DNA from: Thinopyrum elongatum
Taxonomy: Eukaryota; Streptophyta; Magnoliopsida; Poales; Poaceae
Direction of reading: 5' to 3'
DNA length: 64,000 nt
Assembly (NCBI GenBank): GCA_011799875.1
Contig: CM022301.1
Coordinates: 210,635,888-210,699,887, forward strand
Under the pieces are notes generated by a model. The model was not told where the DNA came from, ran no database searches, and worked only from the letters and a program-made list of their open reading frames with translations. The translations under genes were made by a program, and so were the position numbers. This document shows positions 31,245-44,700 of this stretch, piece after piece; the first letter of the stretch is position 1, and each line of letters begins with the position of its first letter.

Positions 31245-32290
31245 GCTGGCTGGCTCGACAAAGGTCTCTAGGTCGATCCCGTCGATGATGCGTGTGGCGG
31301 CTTCAGCGAAGGTCTCCATGAAATCCTCAAACTTGAGGTTCTTCTTGTTCATCACTTGAAGGCCCTTTAGGTTCTCCTCGTCTACGTTCTTGCAATGAAT
31401 ACGGATGAGTGACAGTGCCACATCAACACCACTTCGAGCGGCCGACTTCTTCCAAGCCTTTACCTTAGCAGGGACTTCGTTCAGCCGCCTCATGACCGAC
31501 TCCAGGTCCATCCGAGTCTCCTCGCCTGGCTGCAGTTCCTCATCGATCTGACCCACAGCACCCCTTGTCCGAGTAATGTAGCCTAGAGCATTCTCCAAGC
31601 GGTCCTCCAGTTGTAGGATGGCGAGGGCTGCCTTGTCGGCGACGAGCAGCCTGAAAGGATCCAGATCTCTCTCAATCCTTTCCATCTCTAGCTCCTTGTT
31701 ATAGCAGTGCTCTGATGGCAGGAAAGCAACCCATGAGAAGTTGATGGAGGAAAGTTTGCTGTCGTATGGATTGCACTCGGCCAAAGAAAACTTACCGACA
31801 AGCTTCTCGCTGAACTCCTTGCAAAACTCCTCAATGAGTGCTTCCAGGGCGTTTTTCTTGTCAGTCAGCTGCGTGACCTTCTCCTCCAGCGTATTCTTCT
31901 CTTGAGTGGAGGCACTAATGGTTGCCTTGAGGTCCTTGATCTCCTCCTCCAACTTGCCAACTGAAGCCAGCTTCTCATCAGCAAGCTTGGCCTTGATCCT
32001 GGCTTCCTTTTGGGCCAACGCCAGATCCTTGTCTTTGTTCTCCAGAGCCTGCTTCATGGTTTCTATAGAAATAGAAGTCTTGAGCCTCGTTAAGAGTTGG
32101 GTGTTCTTGCTACGAACATCTGTCAGAGTGGAATAACTTGGATCAAAGGGGAAAAAAGTATGGCACTACCGAACGGGGGAAATAACTTACCTCTCAAGGC
32201 CTTCTTTTCTTTCTCCAGTCGGGCGCTCTTGAGTTTCTCGGCTTCCAGGTCAAGTCAGAGAGCTGTCACCTCCTTCTCCATCTCTGCGTA
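31245..32290 (-). pseudogene. Gypsy antisense gene, coiled-coil exon cut by CACTA
   Basis: This minus-strand segment is the downstream part of the Gypsy antisense gene. Landmarks are KQALENKDKDLALAQKEARI, LEEEIKDLKATISASTQEK, LEEKVTQLTDKKNALEALIE, LAECNPYDSKLSSINF and RGAVGQIDEELQPGEETRM. Long heptad-like stretches predict a coiled coil over the first ~80 residues. The frame is open from 32057 and runs past 31245 through the CACTA end to 30873, giving a chimeric C-terminus from transposon sequence. The native end is displaced by the insertion. Function is unknown. Confidence 0.6.
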
Positions 32291-32321
32291 GTGGGATCCC
32301 AACTCACAAGTCCTCTGCAAC

Positions 32322-32650
32322 ATGCAAGAAACAATCAGCCGGAAGATAAAAAAAGAGAGATTGAAGCATCAACTCGCGAGCATCCGGCCGCACACTACCG
32401 AGTGCCGAGTGGAACGAGCTAGACTAGTACCAGACCCTGAAGTACCCTATGACTACCGAGTTGAACAAGTTGAAGCAGTACCAGAACCTGAAGTACCCTT
32501 GGGCTACTCACTCAATCATGCCCCCAAGAGGAACAAGCTTGACCAGTACCAAATTCGGGTCGGCCAAGCACCCCCAGGAGGAGCAAGCTCAATCAGTACC
32601 AGATCTTGAAGTACCCTTTGATCTACCCTCACTCGAGCAGCTCTCGAGTT
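32322..32650. repeat. Short imperfect repeats in the antisense-gene intron
   Basis: AGTACCAGA-CCTGAAGTACCC occurs about four times (near 32425, 32480, 32545 and 32597), each followed by a variable GAGTTGAACAAG-type tract. It looks like an intronic spacer of the antisense gene. Confidence 0.5.
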
Positions 32651-32824
32651 GACGATGAAGAAGATTGAGGACAACAACACATGACGATCTTCTTCGTTCG
32701 GCTGACCTCCGAGTCAGCAACGAAGAGGATCCTACCTATTATCTCGCCACCGCACGAGTGTTGCTGAGCGTCCTGAACGCCTAGTGACAGTTCTAAAGAC
32801 CGTCGCCGATTTCCCGCAATCGAC

Positions 32825-33160
32825 GGTAGTCTCGGGGACTACACCCAGTGGGTGCACTCAGCATGCCCCCACTGGAAAGTGACTCGTCGATGAGCTAAAA
32901 AAAGGGACAAACAGGCTCAGGGCGCCACTGACTAATCTAGTCAATGGTAGCCTCGGGGACTACACCCAGTGGGTGCACTCAGCACGCCCCCACTGGGTCA
33001 TGACCAGTCAGACATGCCCAAGCTAGACTCCGAGTGAATACGACAAAAAAAACACTCACAAATAGTTCAATGACCCCTGCCGACTGGTTCCAGTCGGCAG
33101 GGGCCTCGGGGACTACACCCAGTGGGTGCACTCAGCGTGCCCCCACTGGATCATGAACAC
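32825..33160. repeat. Three copies of a ~50-bp motif
   Basis: CCTCGGGGACTACACCCAGT followed by GGGTGCACTCAGC and GCCCCCACTGG occurs at about 32831, 32950 and 33104, with spacing near 120-155 bases. It probably sits in an intron or spacer of the antisense gene. Confidence 0.75.
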
Positions 33161-33356
33161 CCAGTGGGTGTGCCCTGCGCAAACCCACTGACAGAAATCC
33201 TACCAACAGAAAAAGAGAAAAACTTCGACTGGAAATCATACTCACAATGGTACTTACTTGAATGTTGGTCTACAGTGCTGCGCTGGCGTTGTAAGCCTCC
33301 TTCAGTCGATCGCACATCAACCCCACTTGGATCAGAGCCTCCTTGCTTGCCCCCAC

Positions 33357-34188
33357 CTAATCTTCTGGGACATGGTACAGGGGGAAGGAGGTAGCCGGGG
33401 CTGATGGAGATGCAGATGCGGGCCTCGGGGCCGAAACCACTGCCGACCCACTCGGAGGAGCCTGGGTAGACCCTGCGGGTGAGACCACTGCGGTCAAAGG
33501 CACCGAGCCACCCTGAGCCAGAGGACTCAGCCTCGCAGTCCTTGCGGCGGCCTTCACCAGAGAAACGCGGGCTACTCGACGAGGGGAGATGTCCGACATG
33601 GGTGCGTCGACAATCGGCGCTCCCTCCCTGATGGCATCTGGATTGGGCGGGTTGGTCCTCTCATCATCGTCCAGCTGGATGATCTCGGGTGGAGCTGCAC
33701 GAATATATGGATCCAAGAAATCATTGGTGTTTGGTTGAAAGAACACCTGACCGTGTGAATCAGTCGGCGCGGCATACCTCTGGAAGTAGCGGCATCCGCC
33801 GCATCAGCATCACTCGGACCCGGCTTGCGAGCGTGTGCGTCCGCCGAAGTCGTCGAGGTGTCACTGCTGCGGAGGTGAAACAACACTCGGTCAGCAACCG
33901 AATGAACGCAAATACGAAAAAGAGATTGACAAGAGCACTCACACCGAGGCCATAGGCACTGCCACCTTGATTCGAGGCACTGCAACCTTTCGAGGCTTGG
34001 AAGAGATCTGCTTGGGCAACTTGGGCTGCTTCTCTTCCGAGCTCTCAGCCTTAGCACGAGCACTCTTTGAGCTCCGAGTCGTCCGGCCAGAGGCAGTCGG
34101 CTGCCGAACCCCACTCGCCTTGCCCTTTGGATCATGAAGCACCTTGGAGCGAGGTTCCATGAGAGCCTCATAAGAGGGAGAGGACTCC
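33357..34188 (-). pseudogene. Gypsy antisense gene, middle exons (low complexity)
   Basis: On the minus strand, from about 34188 down, the text reads KASGVRQPTASGRTTRSSKS and KPRKVAVPRIKVAVP, then, after a break near 33940, a Ser/Asp-rich part, and finally FFQPNTNDFLDPYIRAAPPE, IIQLDDDERTNPPNPDAI and a Pro/Ala/Ser tail to 33357. The composition suggests a disordered, basic-then-acidic linker. It is cut at 34188 by the LARD; the matching upstream sequence resumes at 45825. Confidence 0.5.
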
Positions 34189-37100
34189 TGTAGCGCCCAA
34201 GATGCGATTCTATCCCAATCACGTGATGAATTCAAGATTGGGGCACAATCGCATTTCGAGCGCATAGCAAGGTGGATATCATTACAACATACCATGTACT
34301 GAATAGATGAGAATACAAGATAAAGGCTTACACTCGCCACAAGCTACAACATGAATACAACAATTCACCAATACATAGCAATCATCATACAGAAGAGCAG
34401 GATCCGACTACGGATGAAACTAAACAAAAAAGAAGAACGACATCCACCCTGCTAATCCCAGGCTCCCGACCCGGAACCTATCCTTTGATCGAAGAAGCGA
34501 AAGAAGAACTCCAAAACAAGCATGCATCACACTCGTGTCAGATCATCGCATAACTGTACCTGCAACTGTTGTTGTAGTAAACTATGAGCCACGAGGACTC
34601 AGCAATCCCATTACCATGGGTATCAAGACTAGCAAAGCTTAATGGGTATGGAATGGATAAGTGGTGAGGTTGCAGCACCACTAAGCATTGTATGGTGGCT
34701 AACTTACGAGTACAAGAATAAGAAGAGAAACTACACATAACGGTCGCAAACTAGTAATGATCAAGAAGTGATCCTGAACTACTTACGAGTCATACATAAC
34801 CCCACCGTGTTCTCTTCTCGAACTCACTCGAAAAGAGACGGTCATGGTTACACACGCGGTTGGTGTATTTTATTTCGGATCTGGTGTCAAGTTCTCTACA
34901 ACCGGATATTAAAAATTTCCATCTGCCACATAACCGCGGGCACGGCTTTCAAAAGATTAAACCCTACAGGGGTGTCCCAACTTAGTCCATCACAAACTCT
35001 CACGATCAACGGAGGAAAATCCTCCTCCCGGGACAACCCGATCAAGCTCGGAATACCGGTTCACAAGACATTTCGACAATGGTAAAACAAAACCAGCAAG
35101 ACCTCCCGACGTGCTGACACCCTGATAGTAGCCGCGCGTATCTCGTCTCAGGCCACGATCGGATAGGTCAGCCTACGAATAAAACCAGACCTCGAGTTGC
35201 CCCGTGGTGGCCCTGCAGTCTGCCCATTTTGGACCAACACTCATGAGGAGCACTGGCCCGGGTTGTTAATTACGAGTCCTCGGGTGCTAGCCGGTCCCTA
35301 TGCAAGTTTTAGTTGTTATTAGGCAAATGGTAAAACCAAAGTTGGGCCTTGCTGGAAGAGTTTAATTCAAAGCGAACTGTCAAGGGGGGCCCATAAACCC
35401 CGACCGTGTTAGGAACACAAAATCAAGGAACATAACACCGGTATGACAGAAACTAGGGCGGCAAGAGTGGAACAAAACACCAAGCAAAAGGCTGAGCCTT
35501 CCACCCTTTACCAAGTATATGGATGCATTAATTAAATAAGAGATATTGTGATATCCTATGATATCCATGTCCCAACATGGAACAACCTGCAACTGCACCT
35601 GCAACTAGCAACACTATAAGAGGGGCTGAGCAAAGCGGTAACATAGTCAAACAACGGTTTGCTAGGATGGTGGAAAAGGTTAGAGGCTATCATGGCAATT
35701 TGGGAGGCTTGATAAACAAGTGGTAGGTAGCGCGACATAGCGATAGCATCGAGACAAGTAGCAAAGCAAAGATAGTAGTGGTATCCAGGGTAATGGTCTT
35801 CTTGCCTGAAATCCCGCTAGGAAGAAGACCAAATCCATGAAGTAGACGAACCAACGTAGTCGAACGAATCCTCACAATCGCAACATAACCGGAACTATCG
35901 AGAAGAAGCAACACGGGAAAGAAGCAAACAACATAGTAAACAACCATCACATAAACATGGCATGATGCACAATCAAGTATGATGCATGTCCGATTTAATG
36001 AGGCATGGCATGGCAAAGTGCAACAAACAACACTACAAATTAATTGGAGCTCAATATGCAACGAGTTGCATATTGACGAAACACCACATTCAATGATTTA
36101 GTTCGCTCTTGTTTATGTACAAGACAAGATTAAATGTTGGTTAACATGGCAAGAGGTGAAGCATAATTAAACTAACTATTTAGGCAAGTTTAAATGAGGC
36201 CGGAAACATCAAACAATAATTCCGGTAAAACCCCACATGTCATTTAACAAATTAATGCAAACAACAATTTTTAAACATTTTAAATGTTGTTATCATGATG
36301 CGGATGACATATACAAGTTTTATGCAACTTTATGAAAATGTTGGCATGAGCATGTTATGAAGCATTTGGTCACCATGGCGGAACGAAAGGGGTGCCATGC
36401 AACGACAACGGAAATGGTGCCACGACAACATTCCGATGATCCGACAACTCATTGAGATACCGGTGCAAAAGAAAGTGTGGATGATTGGAACATGCAAAAG
36501 ATGGTGGGGTGATCCCGGTTACCAAGTTCCCACGGGTCGACGGCATGGCAAATGAGGAGGAATGTGCAATGACAACTCGGACACAGTGCAAACACGAGCA
36601 TCTCATACAGCACACATGCATTCGTTCACGGGCGTCGTCTCGGGGTTATACCTTTGAAGTGTGCATTTTTGGAATGGATCAAGTTCGTTGAGGGAAGTAG
36701 TGGTACATAACGACGGTAGAGGTACTCGTGATATTGGCGACGGTAGTGGTACATGTTTCGTAGACATTTGAGTCATCGGTAGAGGAACTTGGCGGTCCCT
36801 ATAGTCGAACTTGGTACATTCGAAGGGTACTAGGTGAATCCCCGTAGTCGTACACGGGTCGTAGAGGAACTTGGCGTCCACGGGTGTTGCAGCTGCAGTC
36901 TTCGTGTCAACGGGAAAGGGCAGCGACGGATGTAGCTCGGGCCGGGAGGTGGAGCACAGCAGGCGGCCGGAGATGGCAGATCGGCAGCAGGCAGAGAGGG
37001 CCGACGGGAGGAGGCAGGCGAGGTGGTTATCCATGCAGCGTCGGGCAGGGCTCGAGCTCGGACTCGAGGCAGAGGGCAACTGCAAACCACGGAGGTATGA

Positions 37101-38254
37101 CAACAAAGGCTGAAAGGAAGGCCGATGTCGCGGAACGGCGGCGTGGGTCAGGGGGTCGGGCTGTGAGGCGGGAGGTTGCTGGCAGCGCCGTGCAACGGCG
37201 CATGGTGGTGGTGGTCGCGGGCCGGCTCGATCCGGCCGGATCCGGCGGTTGGGGTTGGGACGAGGCCGGAGACGCGAGGACAAGGCAGGTCGACGGGCGG
37301 CGCGGTCCACGAGATGGTGCGGGCGGCAGCCTGGTTCTACGATGACTGGCGGCGAACCACGGAGGGGCGGTGCTCCAGCGGCCTCGGTCGCCGGCGGGTG
37401 GCGACGCACAGGAGGGGAAGGGGGAGATCGAGGAGAGGGGCTACTCTGGCGGCGCGAGGTGGAGGAGTGGGTATCGGGCAGAGGGGTGGCTTGCCTCTGT
37501 GCGTGATGGCGCACAGGAAAGGAGAGGGAGCGAGGGGATCGAGAGAGAGCGTGGTGAGGGGCTAGGGTTAGATAGGCGCGGGTTGGGCCTAGTTGGTCAG
37601 CGCTGTGGGCTTGGCCGAGCTGCGGTAGCTGGGAGGTCCAGTTGGGCTGGCTCTCTTCTCTCTCTCTCTCTCTCTCTCTCTAATTTCCTCTCTATTTCAA
37701 AGAAATAGGACCTTAGAAGAAATGTCGAGAGAGAGTGGAGTAGAGTTTGGGCATGGAGTTAATTTCTCAGACTCGAAAAAATAAGCTTAATCCAAGAAAA
37801 TAGGGGTGGGCATGGATGCAAGGTTTAGATTCAAACACATTTGGCTTTAATTCAAATGGGTGAATAGGGAGTGGGGTTTGGAAGGTCCAAAAATGTTGAG
37901 AAATTAGGAGGAGACTCGATAAATGGAGAAAGAATTGTTGGCAAATTTTGGAGGTGAAACTTGAAGCAGAAGAGGCATGGAATTAAATTGCAAGTGAGTT
38001 CATGGGTAATTTCCAAACTAATGGAATATTTATTATAGCTCCCTAAATATCGAGAGGATATGTTATATAGAGAAATCACCATGTGAATTCCCTTGATTTA
38101 AATGGATCAAAGATCCATGCAATTTATTCGAGTTTTAAAACGGTTGCAAAAATTAATGGCATGATGACATGATGCAATGCAACAAACAAACAATTCACGC
38201 TGCGAAACGCAAATACATGGAAGGCATCTGGAGCATCGGTCTCGGGGTGTTACA
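34189..38254 (-). repeat. 3' LTR of the LARD (4066 bp)
   Basis: This is the downstream LTR on the minus strand. It has AT-rich ends and a GC-rich middle (36600-37620) that gives long but unsupported open frames. A CT microsatellite of 31 bases at 37651-37681 is only 21 bases in the other LTR. Confidence 0.9.
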
Positions 38255-41200
38255 ACTCTCCTCCACTTACAAGAGATCTCGTCCTGAGATCTAAGGATGG
38301 CACCGGAGAGAAGCGGAAGAGGAAGAGGTAAAACAAAGTTGCTTCTTTGACAAACGAAGTAAACCAAAGAACCTTAGAGTTTGCAAGGACATGAAAGGAA
38401 CTCAAGGGACAAGAACTAATTTGAAACCACTCAGGTTTAAACACGATAGACAACGAATGAGAAGGAAATAATTCAGACAGCACTCCGGTAGAAAAGAGAA
38501 GGAAAACTTGATAAGATGAAAAGAACTTGAAAAGAGAACACCACACTCCGGTTAAATGGATAAGCAAGGAAAAGAACATGATCTTGACAAACGAGATGAT
38601 GGTTCTAAGAGAGCAACATCACCATGCCTCCAGAACGAAAGAATGGAATGAAAAGAATGGAGAAGACAACAACATCTTCTACCTTAAATGAATTGAAAGA
38701 GCATCCTTAGGAGAATGGCTTGAACGGAGTTGTTGGAAAATCAACAACAAAAAGAATAAGCCTGTTATGGGTTTATGGAAAACATCTCAAAATTTGAGGT
38801 GCAATTCTGCCACTAACGGAAACAATTGATTGCTTGAGACCAACCAAGAGATGAAAACTTCTTTCGCCGAGAGGATAAGGGAATACTTGGATCATAGATA
38901 CGCACCACAATAGCAACATTCCCAATGGAAGGCTTTAGGTGAAATCTATACCAAGATAAACTCCAACGAAAAAATTAGATGGGTTGAAACAACTCATGAA
39001 TGAAGAGAAAACGATGGTTTAAAAATCACATTCTTGTGAATCAAGAATGATATACTACCACCTCAAAAGATATGGGAGAATGATTGCACTTCGAAATGCA
39101 AGATGAAGAATACTTGAGCACCTCCAAAAAGAATCTTGATGAGCACTTCGAGAATGAATTAAATCCTTAATGAACCACCACGTTGAGCCTTCGTGAGAAC
39201 TCCGGTAAAAAAGAATGATCAAACGAAAGGAAAGTTGAAAAAAACAAGATGAAGCCTTGCCATGATTTGAAATTGGTATCACGAACGAACTCCGGTAGAG
39301 AATTAAATCATCTCGAGGAAACAAAAATAAGAATTATGTCATGCTTACCCTTCATCAACTTAAATTGATGACAAGCAATGGATAGGCATGCTACTTATTC
39401 TTCTTGCAAGGATTGAGGAGAGATATAGCGCGAACTTAGGAAGGTCTTCAACAAACCACCGGTAGGATTTTGAGAAAGAACGAATGAATTGATATGGTAA
39501 CAAAGGAAAAGGAATCTTGAATGAACCATCATAAGAATTGAAAACGATTGAAGAAAAGTGAACGAATCACCGGGAAGAATTAGAGGACGAACGAAGATGC
39601 TTGAGAGAATTAAGATGCAAGAGAACGAAGAGATCATGAGATGACTAACGAATACTTGAATGATGCACCGAAAGAATATGGAGATGAACGAAGAGTCATC
39701 AATTTAGAATAATTGGAGAACGAAGCTGAAAACTTAGAACGAAGAAATCTTCTGAAATGATGGTCTTCGAATGATCTAGAAAGAAAAGCAACTCCTGAAA
39801 TGCGTCGGATGGGTGAAAAGAATTCTCACAATCGAAAACAATTATGAGAGGATGGCATCAAGCTTGAACTGCGACTATTCGAGAGAACGGACAAGATTTA
39901 AGAGAAACTCTTCTTTCGTCTTGAATGCTGAAAATGATGACGAGGAACTCCACCAAATTGTTGAGACACTCCGGAACAATGAAGGGTAGAAAGGTTGAGT
40001 GAAAGATGAGAAGAATTTGAAAGCGATCTTGGAGAACGCACATGACTGATGAAAATCCATTCTTACGTCAAGCTTTGAAAAGAATTTGAGAACAACTCCA
40101 AAAAAAATTAGAAGACTCAGGTAAGATCCTGAGAAAAGATCTGTGGGTTAGGGCCCACTCAAAAGAAAACACCGTTGAACAATTTTTAAAGAGAGATTGC
40201 ACCGGTTGAATTAAATGGCTTGAATGAGATAACAACCTCAAAATAACTCGAACGGATTAAGAATGGAAACCTGAATCTTCTGAGATATCTTTAGCACTCC
40301 GGATATGAATAGTGAGAGGTGAATGATTAAGAGAGGCTTAGATAAGAACTTCCAACATGGAAATCAGGTGAATTGAAGAAGGTGAAATGATGAATACCGA
40401 AAGCTTGAATTTAGTCCACCGGAGAAGAAAAAGAGAATGATGAATGATGAACTTGAGACTCCTGAGCATTTTCAAGAGGAATCGCCGGATGAAACTTGGA
40501 AGACAAGGATGAAGAGACTTCACATCAATAAAATGGATACTTGAATAAGAAATCTGAGTCCTTGAAGAAAAAGGGTGGGAGGTGGGAAAAGAAGAATGAC
40601 AATTTGGGACGGGTGAAACGAACAACGTTGAGAAAAACTGAGAAGTGATCTTGCAAATAGGGAAAATGATAGGATCATCTTGAAGAGAAACGCACCGGTT
40701 GAAAAGAATTTACATGACAATCTTGACAAACAAGAAGGATTAGCACTCCTATAGAAATATGAGAACACCGCTTAGGAAAAGGTATGGAATCAACACTTGA
40801 CTCCGAAGCAACTCAAATACCACAACTCAAAACAAAACAAAGGATTTGGCTTGTAGAATAAGCCGAAAACAAACATATGATAGAGGTTTCATCCGAAGTT
40901 TTTGTGGTGGGGCCCATACGGGCTCGATTGTACAACACCATCATGTACAAGGCAGTGCACATGACATGCGAAGCGTCCCCGAGCCATAGAAAAGCTACAC
41001 AGGGCTCATTAAGACACAATGAGACCACTGTAAAACCAACCGTGGACAGGCGGACCACTAGACGTCGAACCCCAATCTCATATCATGCATCTGTCAGAAA
41101 GATGTCCTAGGTAACTACTTGAATTGCCACCTATAAACTCCCGAAACTTTCTGGTTATGCAATCTGGTGTTGGGGATACACGGAGGCACAAATATCTCAC

Positions 41201-41761
41201 ACAACTAACAAACCTACACTCCAACTGTATCCATCCGTCAACACATAACCAAGAAAACCTCAAAAATCGTGTACCTTAGACCTTCGAAAAACATCCGATA
41301 TACTAGCTGTGGCAATACATCTGATCGCTCTCCCCATTACTGGGTGTCGTCAATATACTCTCACCACAAAGAGTATAGAAGCGTTTTCGATGTCGGCGTC
41401 CTCTGGTATTCCGGAACTGAAACGATCGCGAATGTGACAAGAACCCCTTGGAGCTCAACTCCCCGGAAGAAGTCAAGTCAGACAGGAGGCACCAAGACAG
41501 AATTCCCGTCACACCGATATCGCAGCGATTCCAACAATACCCGCGTGATCCTAAAAAAAATTGAGTGAAAAAGAGGAGAGTGAAGTCAAAACATCTACGT
41601 CAGGAGTCTTCACCAGAGCGACGATGGGGATAAGGAGTAAAAAGAATTCCTACTCTTCGATATATAGCTAGACTCAAAATAGTTTTCTTCTAGACTCAAC
41701 AACGACAGCGGTTCGATCAATCAAGGGGGCTCCTGCGGTCGGTAAGGCTCTGATACCAACT
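38255..41761 (-). other. Internal domain of the LARD, noncoding
   Basis: The 3507-bp internal region is purine-rich on the plus strand, with GAA/GAAG stretches. A degenerate motif CACTCCGGTAGAA or CACCGGTTGAA recurs about 14 times at irregular spacing (for example near 38482, 38545, 39199, 39290, 39966, 40196, 40294 and 40690). No gag or pol motif and no long open frame is present. LARD internal regions are thought to act through RNA structure. The segment 40860-41740 is less repetitive and also shows no gene. Confidence 0.65.
41746..41758 (-). other. Primer binding site of the LARD
   Basis: The minus strand reads TGGTATCAGAGCC three bases inside the LTR, complementary to the 3' end of initiator methionine tRNA. 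Confidence 0.9.
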
Positions 41762-44700
41762 TGTAGCGCCCAAGATGCGATTCTATCCTAATCATGTGAT
41801 GAATTCATGATTGGGGCACAATCGCATTTCGAGCGCATAGCAAGGTGGTTATCATTACAACATACCATGTACTGAATAGATAAGAATACAAGATAAAGGC
41901 TTACACTCGCCACAAGCTACAACATGAATACAACAATTCACCAATACATAGCAATCATCATACAGAAGAGCAGGATCCGACTACAGATGAAACTAAACGA
42001 AAAAGAAGAACGACATCCACCCTGGTAATCCCAGGCTCCCGACCCGGAACCTATCCCTTGATCGAAGAAGAAGCGAAAGAAGAACTCCAAAACAAGCATG
42101 CATCGCACTCGTGTCAGATCATCGCATAACTGTACCTGCAAGTGTTGTTGTAGTAAACTGTGAGCCACGAGGACTCAGCAATCCCATTACCATGGGTATC
42201 AAGACTAGCAAAGCTTAATGGGTATGGAATGGATAAGTGGTGAGGTTGCAGCAGCACTAAGCATAGTATGGTGGCTAACTTACGAGTACAAGAATAAGAA
42301 GAGAAACTACGCATAACGGTCGCAAACTAGTAATGATCAAGAAGTGATCCTGAACTAGTTACGAGTCATACATAACCCCACCGTGTTCTCTTCTCGAACT
42401 CACTCGAAAAGAGACGGTCACGGTTACACACGCGGTTGGTGTATTTTATTTCGGATCTGGTGTCAAGTTCTCTACAACCGGATATTAAAAATTCCCATCT
42501 GCCACATAACCGCGGGCACGGCTTTCAAAAGATTAAACCCTGCAGGGGTGTCCCAACTTAGTCCATCACAAACTCTCACGATCAACGGAGGAAAATCCTC
42601 CTTCCGGGACAACCCGATCAAGCTCGGAATCCCGGTGCACAAGACATTTCGACAATGGTAAAACAAAACCAGCAAGACCTCCTGACGTGCCGACACCCTG
42701 ATAGTAGCCGCGCGTATCTCGTCTCAGACCACGATCGGATAGGTCATCCTACGAGTAAAACCAGACCTCGAGTTGCCCCGTGGTGGCCCTGCAGTCTGCC
42801 CGCTTTGGACCAACACTCATGAGGAGCACTGGCCCAGGTTGTTAATTAAGAGTCCTCGGGTGCTAGCCGGTCCCTATGCAAGTTTTAGTTGTTATTAGGC
42901 AAATGGTAAAACCAAAGTTGGGCCTTGTTGGAAGAGTTTTCTTCAAAGCGAACTGTCAAGGGGGGCCCATAAACCCCGACCGTGTTAGGAACGCAAAATC
43001 AAGGAACATAACACCGGTATGACGGAAACTAGGGTGGCAAGAGTGGAACAAAACACCAAGCAAAAGGCTGAGCCTTCCACCCTTTACCAAGTATATAGAT
43101 GCATTAATTAAATAAGAGATATTGTGATATCCTATGATATCCATGTCCCAACATGGAACAACCTGCATTTGCACCTGCAATTAGCAACGCTATAAGAGGG
43201 GCTGAGCAAAGCGGTAACATAGCCAAACAATGGTTTGCTAGGATGGTGGAAAAGGTTAGAGGCTATCATGGCAATTTGGACGCTTGATAAACAAGTGGTA
43301 GGTAGCGCGACAAAGCGATAGCATCGAGACAACTAGCAAAGCAAAGATAGTAGTGGTATCCGGGGTAACGATCATCTTGCCTGAAATCCTGCTAGGAAGA
43401 AGACCGGATCCATGAAGTAGACGAACCAACATAGTCGAACGAATCCTCACAATCGCAACATAACCGGAACTATCGAGAACAAGCAACACCAGAAAGAAGC
43501 AAACAACATAGTAAACAACCATCACATAAACATGGCATGATGCACAATCAAGTATGTTGCATGTCCGATTTAATGAGGCATGGCATGGCAAAGTGCAACA
43601 AACAACACTACAAATTATGTGGAGCTCAATAGTTGCATATTGACGAAACACCACATTCAATGATTTAGTTCGCTCTCGTTTATGTACAAGACAAGATTAA
43701 ATGTTGGTTAACATGGCAAGAGGTGAAACATAATTAAACTAACTATTTAGGCAAGTTTAAATGAGGCCGGAAACATCAAAGAATAATTCTGGTAAAACCC
43801 CACATGTCATTTAACAAATTAATGCAAACAACAATTTTTAAACATTTTAAATGTTGTTATCATGATGCGGATGACATATACAAGTTTTATGCAACTTTAT
43901 GAAAATGTTGGCTTGAGCATGTTGTGAAGCATTTGGTCACCATGGTGGAACAAAAGGGGTGCCACGCAACGACAACGGAAATGGTGCCACGGCAACATTC
44001 CGATGATCCGACAACTCTTTGAGATACCGGTGCAAAAGAAAGTGTGGATGAACGAAACATGCAAAAGATGGTGGGGTGATCCCGGTTACCGGGTTCCCAC
44101 GGGTCGACGTCATGGTAAACGAGGAGGAACATGCAATGACAACTCGGACACAGTGCAAACACGAGCATCTCATACAGCACACATGCATTCGTTCACGGGC
44201 GTCGTCTCGGGGTTATACCTTCGAAGCGTGCATTTTTAGAATGGATCAAGTTCGTTGAGGGAAGTAGTGGCACATGACGACGGTAGAGGTACTCGCGATA
44301 TTGGCTACGGTAGTGGTACACGTTTCGTAGACGTTCTGAGTCATCGGTAGAGGAACTTGGCGGTCCCTGTAGTCAAACTTGGCGCATCCGAAGGGTACTT
44401 GGCGAATCCCCGTAGTCGTACATGGGTCGTAGAGGAACTTGGCATCCACGGGTGTTGCAGCTGCATTCTTCGTGTCAACGGGAAAAGGCAGCGATGGATG
44501 TAGCTCGGGCCGGGAGGTGGAGCACAGCAGGCGACTGGAGATGGCAGATCGGCAGCAGGCAGAGAGGCCCGATGGGAGAAGGCAGGCGAGGTGGCTATCC
44601 ATGCAGCGTCGGGCAGGGCTCGAGCTCGGACTCGAGGCAGAGGGCAACCGCGAACCGCGGAGGTATGACAACAGAGGTTGAAGGGGAGGCCGATGTCGCG

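Noticed and set aside
32825..33160. CRISPR-like regularly spaced repeats
   Set aside because: Only three copies with unequal spacing, in a plant retrotransposon intron. No CRISPR arrays, bacterial operons, rRNA or tRNA genes are visible in the window.
36603..37514. 303-codon minus-strand open frame in the LARD LTR
   Set aside because: It is Pro/Arg/Ser low-complexity in a GC-rich stretch, is broken in the sister LTR (44246-45087), and overlaps long frames on the other strand. It is best explained by composition.
41746..41758. Possible tRNA gene fragment
   Set aside because: The match to tRNA-Met is the 13-base primer binding site of the LARD, not a tRNA gene; the same holds at 62351-62362.
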